A stretch of DNA of 64,000 bases from Phocoena phocoena (Eukaryota > Chordata > Mammalia > Artiodactyla > Phocoenidae). The stretch covers positions 28,005,815 to 28,069,814 of the forward strand of contig NC_089238.1 in the NCBI RefSeq assembly GCF_963924675.1. The letters run 5' to 3'. Positions 53,556 through 64,000 of the stretch are shown here, one piece after another. The position numbers were made by a program, and so were the translations under genes. Below the pieces are notes generated by a model, which saw only the letters and a program-made list of their open reading frames with translations, ran no database searches and had not been told where the DNA came from. Numbering within the stretch: the stretch's first letter is position 1; each line of letters starts with the position of its first letter.

Positions 53556-54442
53556 ACCTAGTGCTGTTAGAATGGCCATGATAAAGAGACAAGAGATAAC
53601 AGATGTTGGTGTGGTTGTGGGAAAAAAGGGAACCCTTTATGAACTGCTGATGGGATTTTAAATTGGCATAGTCACTATGGCAAACAGCAAATGGTGATTC
53701 CTCAAAAAATTAAAAATAGAACTACCATATGATCCAGCAATTCCACTTCTGGAAATATATCCAAAGGAAATGAAAACACTAACTCAAAAAGATATCTGCA
53801 CCCTCATGTTCATTGCAGTATTATTTTTCATAGCTAAGACATAGAAACTAAGTGTTCACTGATGGATAAATGGATAAAGAAGTTGTATACATTTATACAA
53901 TGGAATATTATTCAATCTTTTAAAAATGAGGAAATCCTACTATATGCAGCAACATGGATGGACCTTGAAGGCATCATGCTAAGTGAAATAAGTCAGACAC
54001 TTATATGTGGAATCTAAAAAAAAAAAAACAACCCTCATAGAAAAAGAGATAAAACATGTGGTTACCATATTTGAAGTGCTGGGGAAGGGGGAAGTGGAGG
54101 AATGTGGTCAAAAGGTACAAACTTCCAGTTATGAGATAAATAAGTACTAGGGCTGTAAATGTACAACATAGTGACTATAGTTAACACTGCTGTATGCTAC
54201 ACAGGAAAGTTGTTAAGAAAGTAAATCCTAAGAGTTCTCATCACAAGGATAAATTATTTTTTCTTTTTTTCTCTTTTCTTCTTTCTTTTCTTTATATTGT
54301 ACCTGTGTGAGATGATGTTATTTGAACCTATTACGATAATCATTACACAATATATGTAAATCAGATCATCGTGTTATACACTTTAAACTTATTCAGTGAT
54401 GTATGTCAATTGTTTCTCAATAAAACTGGGAAGAAAAAAAAA

Positions 54443-55075
54443 GTTGGAAACAACCCAGGTGTTTGTTGATGGATGAATGGATAGAGAAAATGTGGTATAG
54501 ACATACAATGGAATATCATTCAGCCTTAAAAAAGGAAATCCTGTCATTTACAATAACATGGATAAACCTAGAGGGTGTTATGCTAAGTGAAATAAGCCAA
54601 ACACAGAAAGATAAATACCGTATGATCTCACTTATATGTGGAATCTGAAAAAGTTGAACTCATAGAAGCAGAGAGTGGAATAGTGGTTACCAGAGACTAG
54701 GAGGAGGGAGAAATAGAGAGGTGATGGTTAAAGGACACATAGTTCAGTAATGCAAGGAAAATAAGTTCTGTAGATTTACTATACAGTCAATGATTATGGT
54801 TATAGTTAATGATTAATGATTATAGTTAATGATTCTGTGTTGTACACTTCAGAGTTGCTAAGAGGGTAGATCTTATGTTGTGTATTTACTGCTACTACTA
54901 CTACTAATAATAATAATAAGAGGAAGAGGAAACTTTGGGAGGTGATAGATATGTTTATGATGTTGATGGTAGTGATGTCTTCATGGGTGTATATTATGTC
55001 CAAAGTCGAGTTGTATACATTAAATATGTACAGCTTTTTAAATGTCAATCATACTTCAATAAAATACCTTAAAAA
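54443..55075 (+). mobile_element. Second L1M ORF2 end and 3'UTR
   Basis: Directly after the previous poly(A), L1 starts again ('gttggaaacaacccaggtgtttgttgatgg', translated KMWYRHTMEYHSALKKEILS) and runs to 'tcaatcatacttcaataaaatacc' plus poly(A). It contains a short CTA/TAA repeat at 54888-54920. Confidence 0.88.
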
Positions 55076-55079
55076 AGAA

Positions 55080-55670
55080 AAATCCAATTAGGAAAACTAA
55101 AGTGGACTCTTATGTAATGGAGAAATAAACTTTTACTGTGTTAAGCCAACGAACAGAAGTAGGAATATTACCTGTTATAGCAGCTGGCATTATCCCAATG
55201 AATATCACTTTCGAACAGCTTAATGATTTCCTTTCGGGAAATTACTTCTTCCATTGTGTGTCACCTGGATGGCACAGCAAATCGGGTGTCCGTTCCCCAC
55301 TATGGAAAGTCTGAAGAGATTACCTTTTCTGTCTCCTCCTCAGTACAGCCAGGGAACAGAGACATGGCTTAAGCTCAGTTAGTCAGATGTCCTGTCCTTG
55401 GAGAGAGTGAAATAAAGGGAGAGGTACTTTCACGGTTGGAGGTGGTGGCAGCACTCTGGCCACACTCTTCTGCTACAAGAGACTTACTCTAAGTCCTATT
55501 TTCCAGCCCTTCAGAGTTGCCCTGGCTCCTGCCCATTCTCCTTCAAACTCAAGGCTCTCAACAATTCTGCGAGCTCCTGATATCCTTCCAATAAATTTCC
55601 TCTTCTTCAGTTAATTGGAGTCAGCTTCTGTTGCCTACAGTCAAGGAACCCTAACTAAAACCATCCCCTC
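55080..55670 (+). mobile_element. Probable ancient LTR-like repeat(s)
   Basis: 'tatgtaatggagaaataaacttttactgtgttaagcca' and, at the end, 'ccttccaataaatttcctcttcttcagttaattggagtcagcttctgttgcctacagtcaaggaaccctaactaaaacc' look like polyadenylation ends of old LTRs. The middle is not assigned. Confidence 0.4.
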
Positions 55671-55734
55671 AAAAGAAGAAACTCTGAAAATAAAATTTAA
55701 AAGAGCCCATGTTCCAGTAAATACTTTGAAGTGT

Positions 55735-55965
55735 AGATTTGGTGGGAGTTTGGGATTAACGTATACACACTACTATATATAAAATAGAAAATCAGCAAGG
55801 ACCTACTCAATATTCTGTAGTAACCTATGTGGGAAAAGAATCTGAAAAAGAATGGACATATTATATATATAACTGAACCACTTTGCTGTACACCTAAGAC
55901 TAACGCAACATGTAAATCAACTAGACTCCAATATAAAATAAAAACTAAATTAAAAAATAATACCG
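55735..55965 (+). mobile_element. L1 3' end
   Basis: 'ggtgggagtttgggattaacgtatacacactactatatataaaatag', 'aactgaaccactttgctgtacacctaagactaacgcaacatgtaaatcaactagactccaatataaaat'. Sense orientation. Confidence 0.88.
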
Positions 55966-56879
55966 AAAGCAAATATAGGTCTCTTAAAATATAAATATGC
56001 TCTACTAAGATGCCTCCTTAAGTTTGGCCAGGGTCAGGGGTGGGGAATGTAGGAAAGAATTAAGTGTGGTTTTCCATATACTGCAATAAATATGAAGACA
56101 GCGTAGTGGAGTCAGAGGGACCACGATTGATTTATTACATTATAATTCCTTAACAGTGTTTCATTGCCTTTTTAAAAACCATCCAGTCATTAAAAAAAAA
56201 TCTTTGTGATTACAGTTTCCAATATCATTCTAAGGGATTCTTGACAGCTCTTCATTTTTAATGGCACTGTTATAAACAGGCCCCATAATGGTTCTGTTTA
56301 GTGGGAGACTGGCTTGGGGCCAATGACTAAAGGAGTCTGGGCTTACGTGGTGGCCCTGTGCAAAGACTAATATGAAGTTAATTTGTGCAGGGTAATAGAA
56401 GAACTTTGGTTTTGCAGTGTGATGCTGACAGTACTTTTTCAAAGGGGCTAGGCTACCAACCAGGGCTGTAAAATGTGTTTTCTCTTTTAAATCTGAAAGA
56501 TGAGGAAAAACTACTGAAGTGTCAGATTGTCCTCAAACATCCAACAGGAGGACATCGTACTTACATATGCAATTCAAATTGGAAGGGAAAGCTTGTGCCT
56601 CAGGCCAACTGAAAGGAAAATGCTGGTTTTCTAATTTGTAGCAAATGGAGATGAGCTCTCATCTGGGTTGGCCAGGGTCTCCAAGAGACCTGGCTGCAGG
56701 GAAAAGATTCCAGGAATGGAGTAGGGCTGCATTTGGGTCAGCACTGCACCCCTCTATTCTGCCTATCACCCACCCACCATAGAGAAAATACAGGAAATCC
56801 AGTCTGCCCCACCCCTGCACCCAGGGTATGGAAAATGCCCATTGTGCTCTAGAAATAAATGCATAATACAAGTGCTCAA
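55966..56879. other. Unassigned, repeat-poor sequence
   Basis: No clear repeat. 56090-56460 has TAAT and ATTTA cores and the texture of a conserved non-coding element. A weak 44-bp minus-strand exon candidate lies at 56565-56608. Confidence 0.35.
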
Positions 56880-56995
56880 TCCAATTCCATAAACATTTAC
56901 TGAGCGCTTACTTAGTCCCCGGTACCATGCCAGACATTCCTGGGATATAGAGATGAATAAGGTATAACATTTGACTGAATAGTAGAGACACAGGG
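56880..56995 (-). mobile_element. L2-like 3' end relic
   Basis: 'ccataaacatttactgagcgcttacttagtccccggtaccatgccagacattcctgggatatagagatgaataagg' matches the antisense L2 tail pattern. Confidence 0.6.
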
Positions 56996-57129
56996 AAATA
57001 GGAACAAGGCAGATAGTAGAAGCGCTGGAAGGGTTCAAGGAGACACCGACTATTTATGCCCACCTAGCATCCTCCCTTTTGGGGACAAGCACCTTAATTT
57101 AAGCAAGTTGTCCCTGCCTCACCTCATTC

Positions 57130-57385
57130 ATCCGACTTGGTTTCCTGCCTCCACTGATGGACACCTTGATGGACACGACCAGAATATTCCACTTTCCTGG
57201 CCCTAGAGGTCAGTGCAGTCATGGACATTTGACCCAAGCCAGGCCAACGAAACTCAACTCTGGGACTTTGGCTGGAAGGGTTGAGAAAGAGGTGCTGAGT
57301 TTTCACTAGGGCTGCTTGGCCAATGGATGCAAGTCCAGAGCTGCCTCTGAGAATAAAGACAGAGGAGCGGAGAGTTGAGTGATGG
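57130..57385 (+). mobile_element. Possible ancient LTR-like repeat
   Basis: 'catggacatttgacccaagccaggccaacgaaactcaactctgggactttggctgg' is a phrase common in old mammalian LTR/MER repeats. Boundaries and family are uncertain. Confidence 0.35.
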
Positions 57386-58164
57386 ACAGACAGTCACCTG
57401 AATTCAACGCGGTTGAATATCTGCACCCATCTGGGCCTGAAGCCTTTTCACCCTGGACATTTCAGGAAAGTGAATCACTTGCAACTGATAAGGGTCCTGT
57501 TTGCCACTAGTACAATCTGGAAAGGATTAAGCCAGACCCTTTCAGGGATGGCTACATGGCCGGTGGTGTATGAACTGGTTGAAGGGCAATCTGTGACACT
57601 TCATGTGCCTTCCATGCCCTCAATTCCATTCTGAGCCACATGGTCACAGCAGTTCCTTGGAAGTACTTTGCCTTGGTTTGTGTCACGTGACACTGAGTGC
57701 TGGTCACTTGCCCCATTTATGCTTAGACCCCCTGTCCTGCCCTCTTCTGTATCCCAGGGGACTGACCCCTGCAAATTATGGCACTCATGCTTCCTTAGCA
57801 ACAGGATTCTGGTAATAGTCTCATGAGAAGCCCCAACAGGAGATTGGATGATGGGAGCAGGGAAGAAGCTAAAATATTTATACCGCCCCCCCCCCCCCCA
57901 CTTTGGACTCTGTCTTTGGCAGTAGCTAAAGTTCCCTCTCCCACTAGGTATCTCCACCATGGCTCCAGCTCCTGCCAGGTGGCCCTGGCTCCTGGGCACA
58001 AGTAACACCTCCTACCCTCTGGGTCCCTTCAGTCCTATGAGCAGAAGTGACTTCCTGCCATTGCTAACTCTGGGTGGCTGTACCATTCCTTATCAGCCCT
58101 TTGAGCTCTTCCACCATTTTTCTAATCGGTTCTCTACGTTAGTTGCCCTCTATTGAATTATCTG
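57386..58164. other. Unassigned sequence with a C homopolymer
   Basis: No gene recognised. 57886-57899 is a run of 14 C. Open frames on both strands overlap and lack support. Confidence 0.4.
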
Positions 58165-58310
58165 GCATGGATTCTGTTCCCATTATCTATTGCTGTGTAA
58201 CAAACCACCTCTAAACTTACTGGCTTTAAACAACAGAAGTCTTTTTAATATCTCTCACAGCTTCTGTGGGTCCGAATGAGGGCAATGGAAAAGTAAGATC
58301 ACCTGCCATA
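58165..58310 (-). mobile_element. Ancient MER/LTR-like repeat end
   Basis: 'cattatctattgctgtgtaacaaaccacctctaaacttactggctttaaacaac...ctcacagcttctgtgggtccg' is a very common mammalian repeat end. Family name not recalled with certainty. Confidence 0.6.
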
Positions 58311-59904
58311 AAAGAAGGCAACCTAAAACTAAATGCAAGATAATATTATTAAATTCTACCAAGATAATGTTGATTGCTGAAGGCTCTTACCTTAAGTCCT
58401 ATCCTCTCTTTGTTGAAATAGGAAATTAACAAGTCTTAGGTGTTAAAGACAAGCACAGAACTGAGATAACCAAAAGGGCTGAAAGGGAATTTCCTCCTCG
58501 TGATGGAAATCAATGGTGATGTTTTGAAAGTCTGTAACAGTGCACCACGGAAAATCATCTCTCCTGTCACATAAATAGCAGCTTGTGCACCACGGAGGTG
58601 GACATCCCAGATTTGGGGGAGCAGTTTGGGTCAGGACAAGGTTTCTGGCAGAGAACAGAAGCCCAGTTAAGCTAGCTGGAATGACAAGGGCTTTATTTTA
58701 AGAAAGCAGAGCCGAAGCCTCCACCACACCCTTCTCCAGAAGGCTGCTCTTCTCTGCCTGCAAGTACCCCATCCCAATTGCCTGGAACTCTTACCCCTCA
58801 CATCTAAATGCCCTGCTAGGTCCAATGATATCTACTAGAGATCCATTAATTTAATTCTAAAAGTGGCCCATCTTGGGTGAGGAATCCAGCTGACTCAGCC
58901 AGCCATAGCCAGGTGGGGTGTGGACCTTTGTGTGCAGGCACCCCGAAGATACTGAGCCCAAGCCTTGGAGGGAGTTTGCTAGTGGCCTAGAAGCCACTGG
59001 GGAACCTAGGCAATTATCTCTGTCCAGCGGACTCGGCAAAGCCACTGGCAAGGTGGGGAGAGCCTGAGGTAATGGAGTTGCTATGGGCCTGTGACTTACT
59101 CCCTGAAGCTTCAGGGCCCTGCCTAGAGGCCACTTGTGTCTTCTAATCAGTTGTTGATGGAACTTTGGTTTTGCATAAGGTTGCTCACTTCTGGGTAAAC
59201 ATACCAACAGGAATACAAATGCTGCTCTCTGTAACTACTCAAAAGTTATTTTTAAGTGAATCTTTTGCTCATTTTTTTTTTCTGTTCTTATATCCTCACA
59301 TTCTTAAATTCCCAGAAGCAAAAAGTAATAATGACTTACTTACACTGTGTCCTGTTTTGACTTGTCAAATTGTTCAGTTTTAGGCTCACAGCCTGGGATG
59401 CTGCGGGGAAGTAATTAGAGTGATTTTGGCTAACCTTCCTGCTCTCTGTAATTAATGATAACAAAGATGTTTAAATAACTAAGACAACAATCCCTTTCTC
59501 CTAACCCCCCAAAATTCCTGTTTATGTTTTCCTAACAGTTACACCATTTTGTCCTTTTCAAAATGGTGGTAACATATTGTTATATCTTTATCCCTCCCCC
59601 ATGATTAGGTGGGACATTGATCCCCAGCCTGCAACCCTAGTATCAGCCCATTCAAAACCTAGATCAGAGACCACAAAGGGGTTTTATTTTACACGTCAAC
59701 TCTGATCAGTCTTGGAGGCTGCATAGAGAGTTGTGTTGAAAAAGGATTGTAGAGTCATATCTGGGTTGAGCCAGAAAGAATGCTAGGATCAATTGGTGAT
59801 GTCTGCCACAGGCAGAGAAAGAGAGCACTGACATCACTCGTGCATGTTTGCCATCTCAGACCAAGACAGGTCAGCATAGGTCCAGATACAACTCCTGGGA
59901 GTAT
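58311..59904. other. Unassigned sequence
   Basis: About 1.6 kb with no recognised gene or repeat. Confidence 0.4.
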
Positions 59905-60015
59905 ACAAACAACACTTAATTTTAAAGATCTCATTGGGTCCTCACAACACCTGGATGGAGTAGGTAGGGCTGAAAGTATTATGACCATTTGATAGATGGG
60001 GGAGAATGAGGGGGA
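59905..60015 (-). mobile_element. MIR SINE relic
   Basis: 'tctcattgggtcctcacaacacctggatggagtaggtagggctgaaagtattatgaccatttgatagatggggg' is antisense MIR, much diverged. Confidence 0.6.
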
Positions 60016-61000
60016 AACGAAAAGCCGTGGAACCAGAATTCCTGTGCATCTGACTCCTCCTAAGAAGGAAGACCACAGAGGTGTGGGGAAAGGCCCAACA
60101 CTGAGTATCCCATGATATCTTGTCATTCTTTTCTGTTCCATGGTGACCTTGTGAATTAATTAATCATTTAAATATCCCCTCCCATTGCAGATGGATTTTT
60201 GCCCTATGGTGGAGATCATGGCTGAATCCTCACACCGTCACCCAGAGAGGGAAGTGAGCTCTTTCCTCCCAGCTGAGTTGGAAAACGCCCAAAGGACTCT
60301 AATTAGCCCAGCCCAGGCCAGGTGCCCACCTCTTAGGTCACTCACTGTGACCAGGATGGTGATGGATGGTTTAACTATACCCCACTCTCTTTGAGGGCTC
60401 TGTCGTCAAAAGAGAGAGTGACCTCTCCAAGGATTGTTGTAAGCCAGGTAGCCACGCCCAAATATACCTATAACGGACCCTTTCCTCCAAAAACGCACAT
60501 ACTCATATACATGCAGTTTTTCACATGAAATTTCAAAGAGTTTGTAGACCCGTCAGGCCCATTCCGGTCCCCTAATTTAACCCTGTTTACCAAATAATTT
60601 GAATAGCTAGTGGAAGTGCCCCAAATGGCTGATAAACCTGTGGGGCAGAATCTTCCCAGTAGCCCCTCAAATCCAATCCAGCTCCATTCTCCTCATCTGC
60701 CCCCTTGTCAGTCTGCCCTGGATTTGCATGCCCCATCCTCTCTTCCTTCCCCCTTCCTACCACTCAGTACTCCAACCCCACTGGGAAGATAGGAGGCCAT
60801 TTCTGTGCAGGAACACCTAGAAAGAACTACATGATACTCATCAGCTTTGAACATCACCAGGGAGTTCAAACAATGACACTGAATTATGAATTGTAGAAGT
60901 ATAGAGATAGAGTGTTGTTCTCAGAAAAGAGGGTGGTGGGTTCTCTAAAGAAGAAAGTAAAGGAATATTTTCTCAACGTGTCATAAACGGTCATTTGAAA
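60016..61000. other. Unassigned sequence
   Basis: About 1 kb with no recognised gene or repeat. Confidence 0.4.
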
Positions 61001-61690
61001 ACTGTCGTAGAAGAAACTGGAAACCAGTACAATGTCCAGACTTCACTTGTTGGAGCTGGAAGCAATGAGCACACACATGCTGTATTCTCTTTACATACAT
61101 ATTTACACACAATATACATAAAGAATGACCTCCTTTCCCATTCCACCCTTCCGTTGCCTGCAATGGTAACATTTACTGGAGATTTTATTACAAAAGCCAC
61201 AAAATGAAATTCTAATCAATAAGAGTTTGCGGGATGGTGGAAAAAAAAAGGGAATTGAATACATTCATAGGTAAAAGATGTTATTATCTCAGTTCAGTAA
61301 CTATGAAAGAGAAATAGATGAAAAAATCTGGGTTTTATATTAAAAACCAGCACAGCTGTAGAGTTACATAATAAAGTATTGCCTGTATCCATGGAAATGG
61401 AGAGTAATTGATGCACCACAAGTTATTTTTATAAACCCAAACAAAAAAATTCAATCAGAAATGTCTTTCCCCGTTTTGGGGACATTGTATATTTTGTATC
61501 TGTACATAATGCACACATTTAGAGTGTGAATGCACTCATTATTGATCAGCCGTGTTGAATAGGACATGCTGCTTTCCCTGAATATTCAAGATTAGAATCC
61601 TGTGGCCTAGCTCCCACTCCTTCTTGAAAGACTTCCTCTGAATAAATCGTGCCGTGCTTTAAAATTCAGGCAGTTCCAACTCAGGAGAAT
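61001..61690. promoter_or_regulatory. Possible conserved non-coding element
   Basis: Repeat-free, AT-rich block with many TAAT, ATTTA and TGATTNAT-like cores (for example gagtaattgatgcacc, cattattgatcagccg, gaatattcaagatt). Conservation and function are inference from texture only. Confidence 0.22.
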
Positions 61691-63199
61691 AAAGGAGCCC
61701 ATTCCTGGTGCTGAAGGGAGCAAGTTTGCAAGATGGGGTTCTGCAAAAGGCATACAGTTGACTCCCCGCAAAATACCTGCTGTTCCCTCTCCCTCTCTCC
61801 CAACACATACACAAATTGCTAAGCTCAGAGCAGGTCCTCCAAAAAAGCCAGGATGCACAGCCCATTGCAATTTCCCCAGTTAAAATTCAGATTCCAGGGC
61901 TCCACCCCAAACCCATGTATTGGATTCTTCAGAGTAGAGACAGAAAAATATGTAAAATCTATACACCTCCCCAAGGTAATTCTCGTCATTAGGCAAATTG
62001 AAGAAACATAAATGCAAGGCTGGCTTCATAGGTGTGTGACATGGACAGTCGAACAGGGCCCTGTGCTCAGTCACAATCACCCTTCCATCCAGAGACGTGT
62101 TCAACTTCAATCCATGCCACTTACTTAACACTCGTTTCCTCTGACTTCGTCATGAACTCCATTTTCCTGCGTGTTTAGTGGCTCTTTAAGTCATCCGCCG
62201 TCTCACTGAGATCCTAGGCTCCGCTAAAGTCTCTTTCCACGGTCTCAGCACACTCATGCCTGCAGTCACCAGATTCGAAATATAGAAATTCCCACACCCA
62301 CCATGCAATTCCCGAATTATCCCATTGCTCAGACTTCACTTCCAGAATATCTAAGCTCAGCTTCCCATCATCCCCACTGGACCTCCTCTTACATTGACTT
62401 TTCTTGATCCACACCTTCCTTGACTATAAACCTTGTCCCTTTTTCTGTTCTAGCTCTAGCTAAGTGGGTAACCCTGGCTCTGACCTATCACGTCCTATGG
62501 ATATTAGCGCCGCACATCACAGTAACAAGACAGAATGGCCCTGCCCAAGTTCTCTGTATATTACACTTTCCTCCTCCTCCTATCAGAAGAATGATATCAG
62601 ACGGCATGAAGTAGTTCCTAGTCACATTGAGTGACCCTTAGCCCCTGGCAAAGTGCCTGGTGCGCTGTAGGGTCCCCAAACGGATATCAGAGTGTTAATT
62701 CTAAAGTGTTCAGTGTCAGAGTATTAATTTAAAGAAGGAAGGCAGTATGAAAAGAGTGTATTACAAAATAAAGTTGGAAATGCTTTCTTTGTATAGACGT
62801 AGCCTACGTGACTGTGGTCTATTTATGCTTGGAAAATTAGGATATGTTCTACCCTGGTCTCTTCATGCATATTATGAAATACCATTATTGAGGGAGAGAC
62901 CGAGTCCAGAGTGAGCTCCAGTCAACAAAGGAAGAAATTCCAACTCGATCATAAAGCTTTAGTTTAGGATTTGTTGTTGTTATTTCCACAAAATAGAGGC
63001 TCCCAAATTCTAGATGAGCAAACATTTCCTGGAAAACCAGCACTCAACAAAACAAAACAAAACCCTGATTTGTTGTGTTGGTCAATTTCCATGGAGTAAA
63101 TATTCCCACTACAGCCAATTTCAATCTACCCTGGGTTTTACAATTGACTCGCAAAATTTCCAAAGCTTGCGTAAACCAGGACAAATCAGCTCCAGCACC
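61691..63199. other. Unassigned sequence
   Basis: About 1.5 kb without a recognisable gene. 62630-62680 ('agcccctggcaaagtgcctggtgcgctgtagg') hints at an L2 or MIR tail. Confidence 0.4.
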
Positions 63200-63310
63200 C
63201 CATTTTGCAAACCACTGTGCCTTGTGCTGTGAAAGATACAAAGCTCCTCTCCCTGACCTCAGTGAGCCTATAATCTAGTGGAGACACAGACATATTAACT
63301 TCGATCAATT
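63200..63310 (-). mobile_element. L2-like relic
   Basis: 'ccactgtgccttgtgctgtgaaagatacaaagctcctctccctgacctcagtgagcctataatctagtggagacacagac' matches the antisense L2 pattern 'ggtccctgccctcaaggagcttacaatctagtgg'. Confidence 0.6.
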
Positions 63311-64000
63311 CAAAAGAAATATGCATCAGCCTTGGTGTTTACTGTTATTTGGAGCCCATCAAGGTAAATACAATGAGCTTCCCATAAAGGTTTAATTCTC
63401 AGAGATTGCTAGGCTGCCAATTTGTAATAATGCAGCTATAATATCATCTACTCTAAATATTCTACCTTACTACATTTTCATGACTCACATTCTAATGGAG
63501 TTCCTGGTTATTTTTTTTTTCAACATGAAGGCATTTGTGCTAGACACAGCTAGTCTTTCAAGACATTTAAAGACCATTAGCAAAAAAAAAAAAATTTCCC
63601 CACTCCAACAGAAATTCTTTTAATGGAAGAAGATAAAATTCCTCTATTTGTTCTCAGATTTTGTATTATTTATGAACAAATCACAAATCACAGGGGTAGG
63701 GAGCAGCAAATAGAGATGAAAGCATGTTACAGAAACACACGCTGATGTATGTACAGCACGTACTGAAAATATTCCCCTATTCCCTAGTCGAATGTGTAAA
63801 ATGATATCTCTGGTAATACAGTTCACTCAGTAGTGAAACTAGTAACCTTTAGAACCTGCAGAGATTTCTGTCTCTGGTAATAGGTGAAGTCTTTAAGGTT
63901 CGGGTTTGTCTTGCAAGAAAATTTTAGGAGAAAACCAAGACTAAAAGTCAGGATGAAGAAAGGCTTCCTTTAATAAGTTTTCTTAAGAGGGAGCCATTCT
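63311..64000. other. Unassigned AT-rich sequence
   Basis: No gene or repeat recognised up to the window end. Confidence 0.4.

Larger units (their letters stand above)
51060..54442 (+). mobile_element. L1M ORF2 (RT domain to end) and 3'UTR, about 2.8 kb
   Basis: Sense L1 body starting in the reverse transcriptase domain ('gaagaaaagcccaggaccagatggcttcactgg', 'caccatgatcaagtgggatttatccctg'). The catalytic FADD motif is visible at about 52235-52250 ([11 protein letters not shown]). The C-terminal part and 3'UTR run to 'caattgtttctcaataaaactgggaag' plus poly(A). Many stops and frameshifts make it inactive. Two SINEs (51768 and 53211) interrupt it. Confidence 0.92.

Noticed and set aside
57884..57900. 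14-C homopolymer as a functional element
   Set aside because: No surrounding structure; may vary or be a sequencing-length artefact.
1..64000. tRNA, rRNA, CRISPR array, operon or bacterial system
   Set aside because: The only tRNA-like sequences are SINE heads. No regularly spaced repeats with unique spacers, no dense gene packing. The window is ordinary mammalian non-coding DNA.

Overview
This window looks like a piece of a mammalian nuclear chromosome, most probably from a cetacean. The main evidence is seven copies of a tRNA-derived SINE with a common head (GGGCTTCCCTGGTGGCGCAG) and a common tail ending in a GGCCCGCGTACCGC-type motif plus poly(A). I recognise these as the CHR family of whales, hippos and ruminants; the short, well-preserved form seen in six copies is the one abundant in toothed whales. 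Many 5'-truncated L1 3' ends of the type common in even-toed ungulates and whales support this. I saw no Alu, B1/B2, BovB or Bov-tA elements. Species and gene assignment are inference.

No complete protein-coding gene can be supported. The window reads as intergenic or deep intronic DNA. Layout: 1-2350 is an MLT1-type LTR and a nested stack of antisense L1s. 2350-22200 is old sequence with many MIR and L2 relics, an MLT1 LTR, several L1 3' ends and two SINEs. 22187-24785 holds two L1 blocks in opposite orientation. 24800-30700 is mostly single-copy, with a SINE, a long TG repeat and possible conserved non-coding stretches. 30700-32965 is an ancient LTR split by a 1.38-kb insertion. 33000-47900 is mostly single-copy with an L1, MIR/L2 relics, an LTR and one SINE. 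47935-55965 is L1-rich (5' ends, a 3.4-kb ORF2/3'UTR block, a second L1 and a tail) and carries three SINEs. 56000-64000 is largely single-copy.

Two items stand out. First, 31133-32511 is flanked by an identical 19-bp duplication and consists of a short L1 3' tail followed by about 1.28 kb of GC-rich, gene-like sequence with splice-like junctions. The simplest reading is an L1 that read through its own end and carried host flanking sequence to a new site (3' transduction). Second, 49357-49599 on the minus strand is a 243-bp open segment, exactly 81 codons, bounded by a strong acceptor and a near-consensus donor. It is the best candidate for a real coding exon in the window, but I do not recognise the protein.

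Nothing here resembles a bacterial-type system, an operon or a CRISPR array. Repeat family names come from recalled consensus sequences, not from a database run. Repeat boundaries are approximate, usually within about 20 bp, except where target-site duplications fix them.
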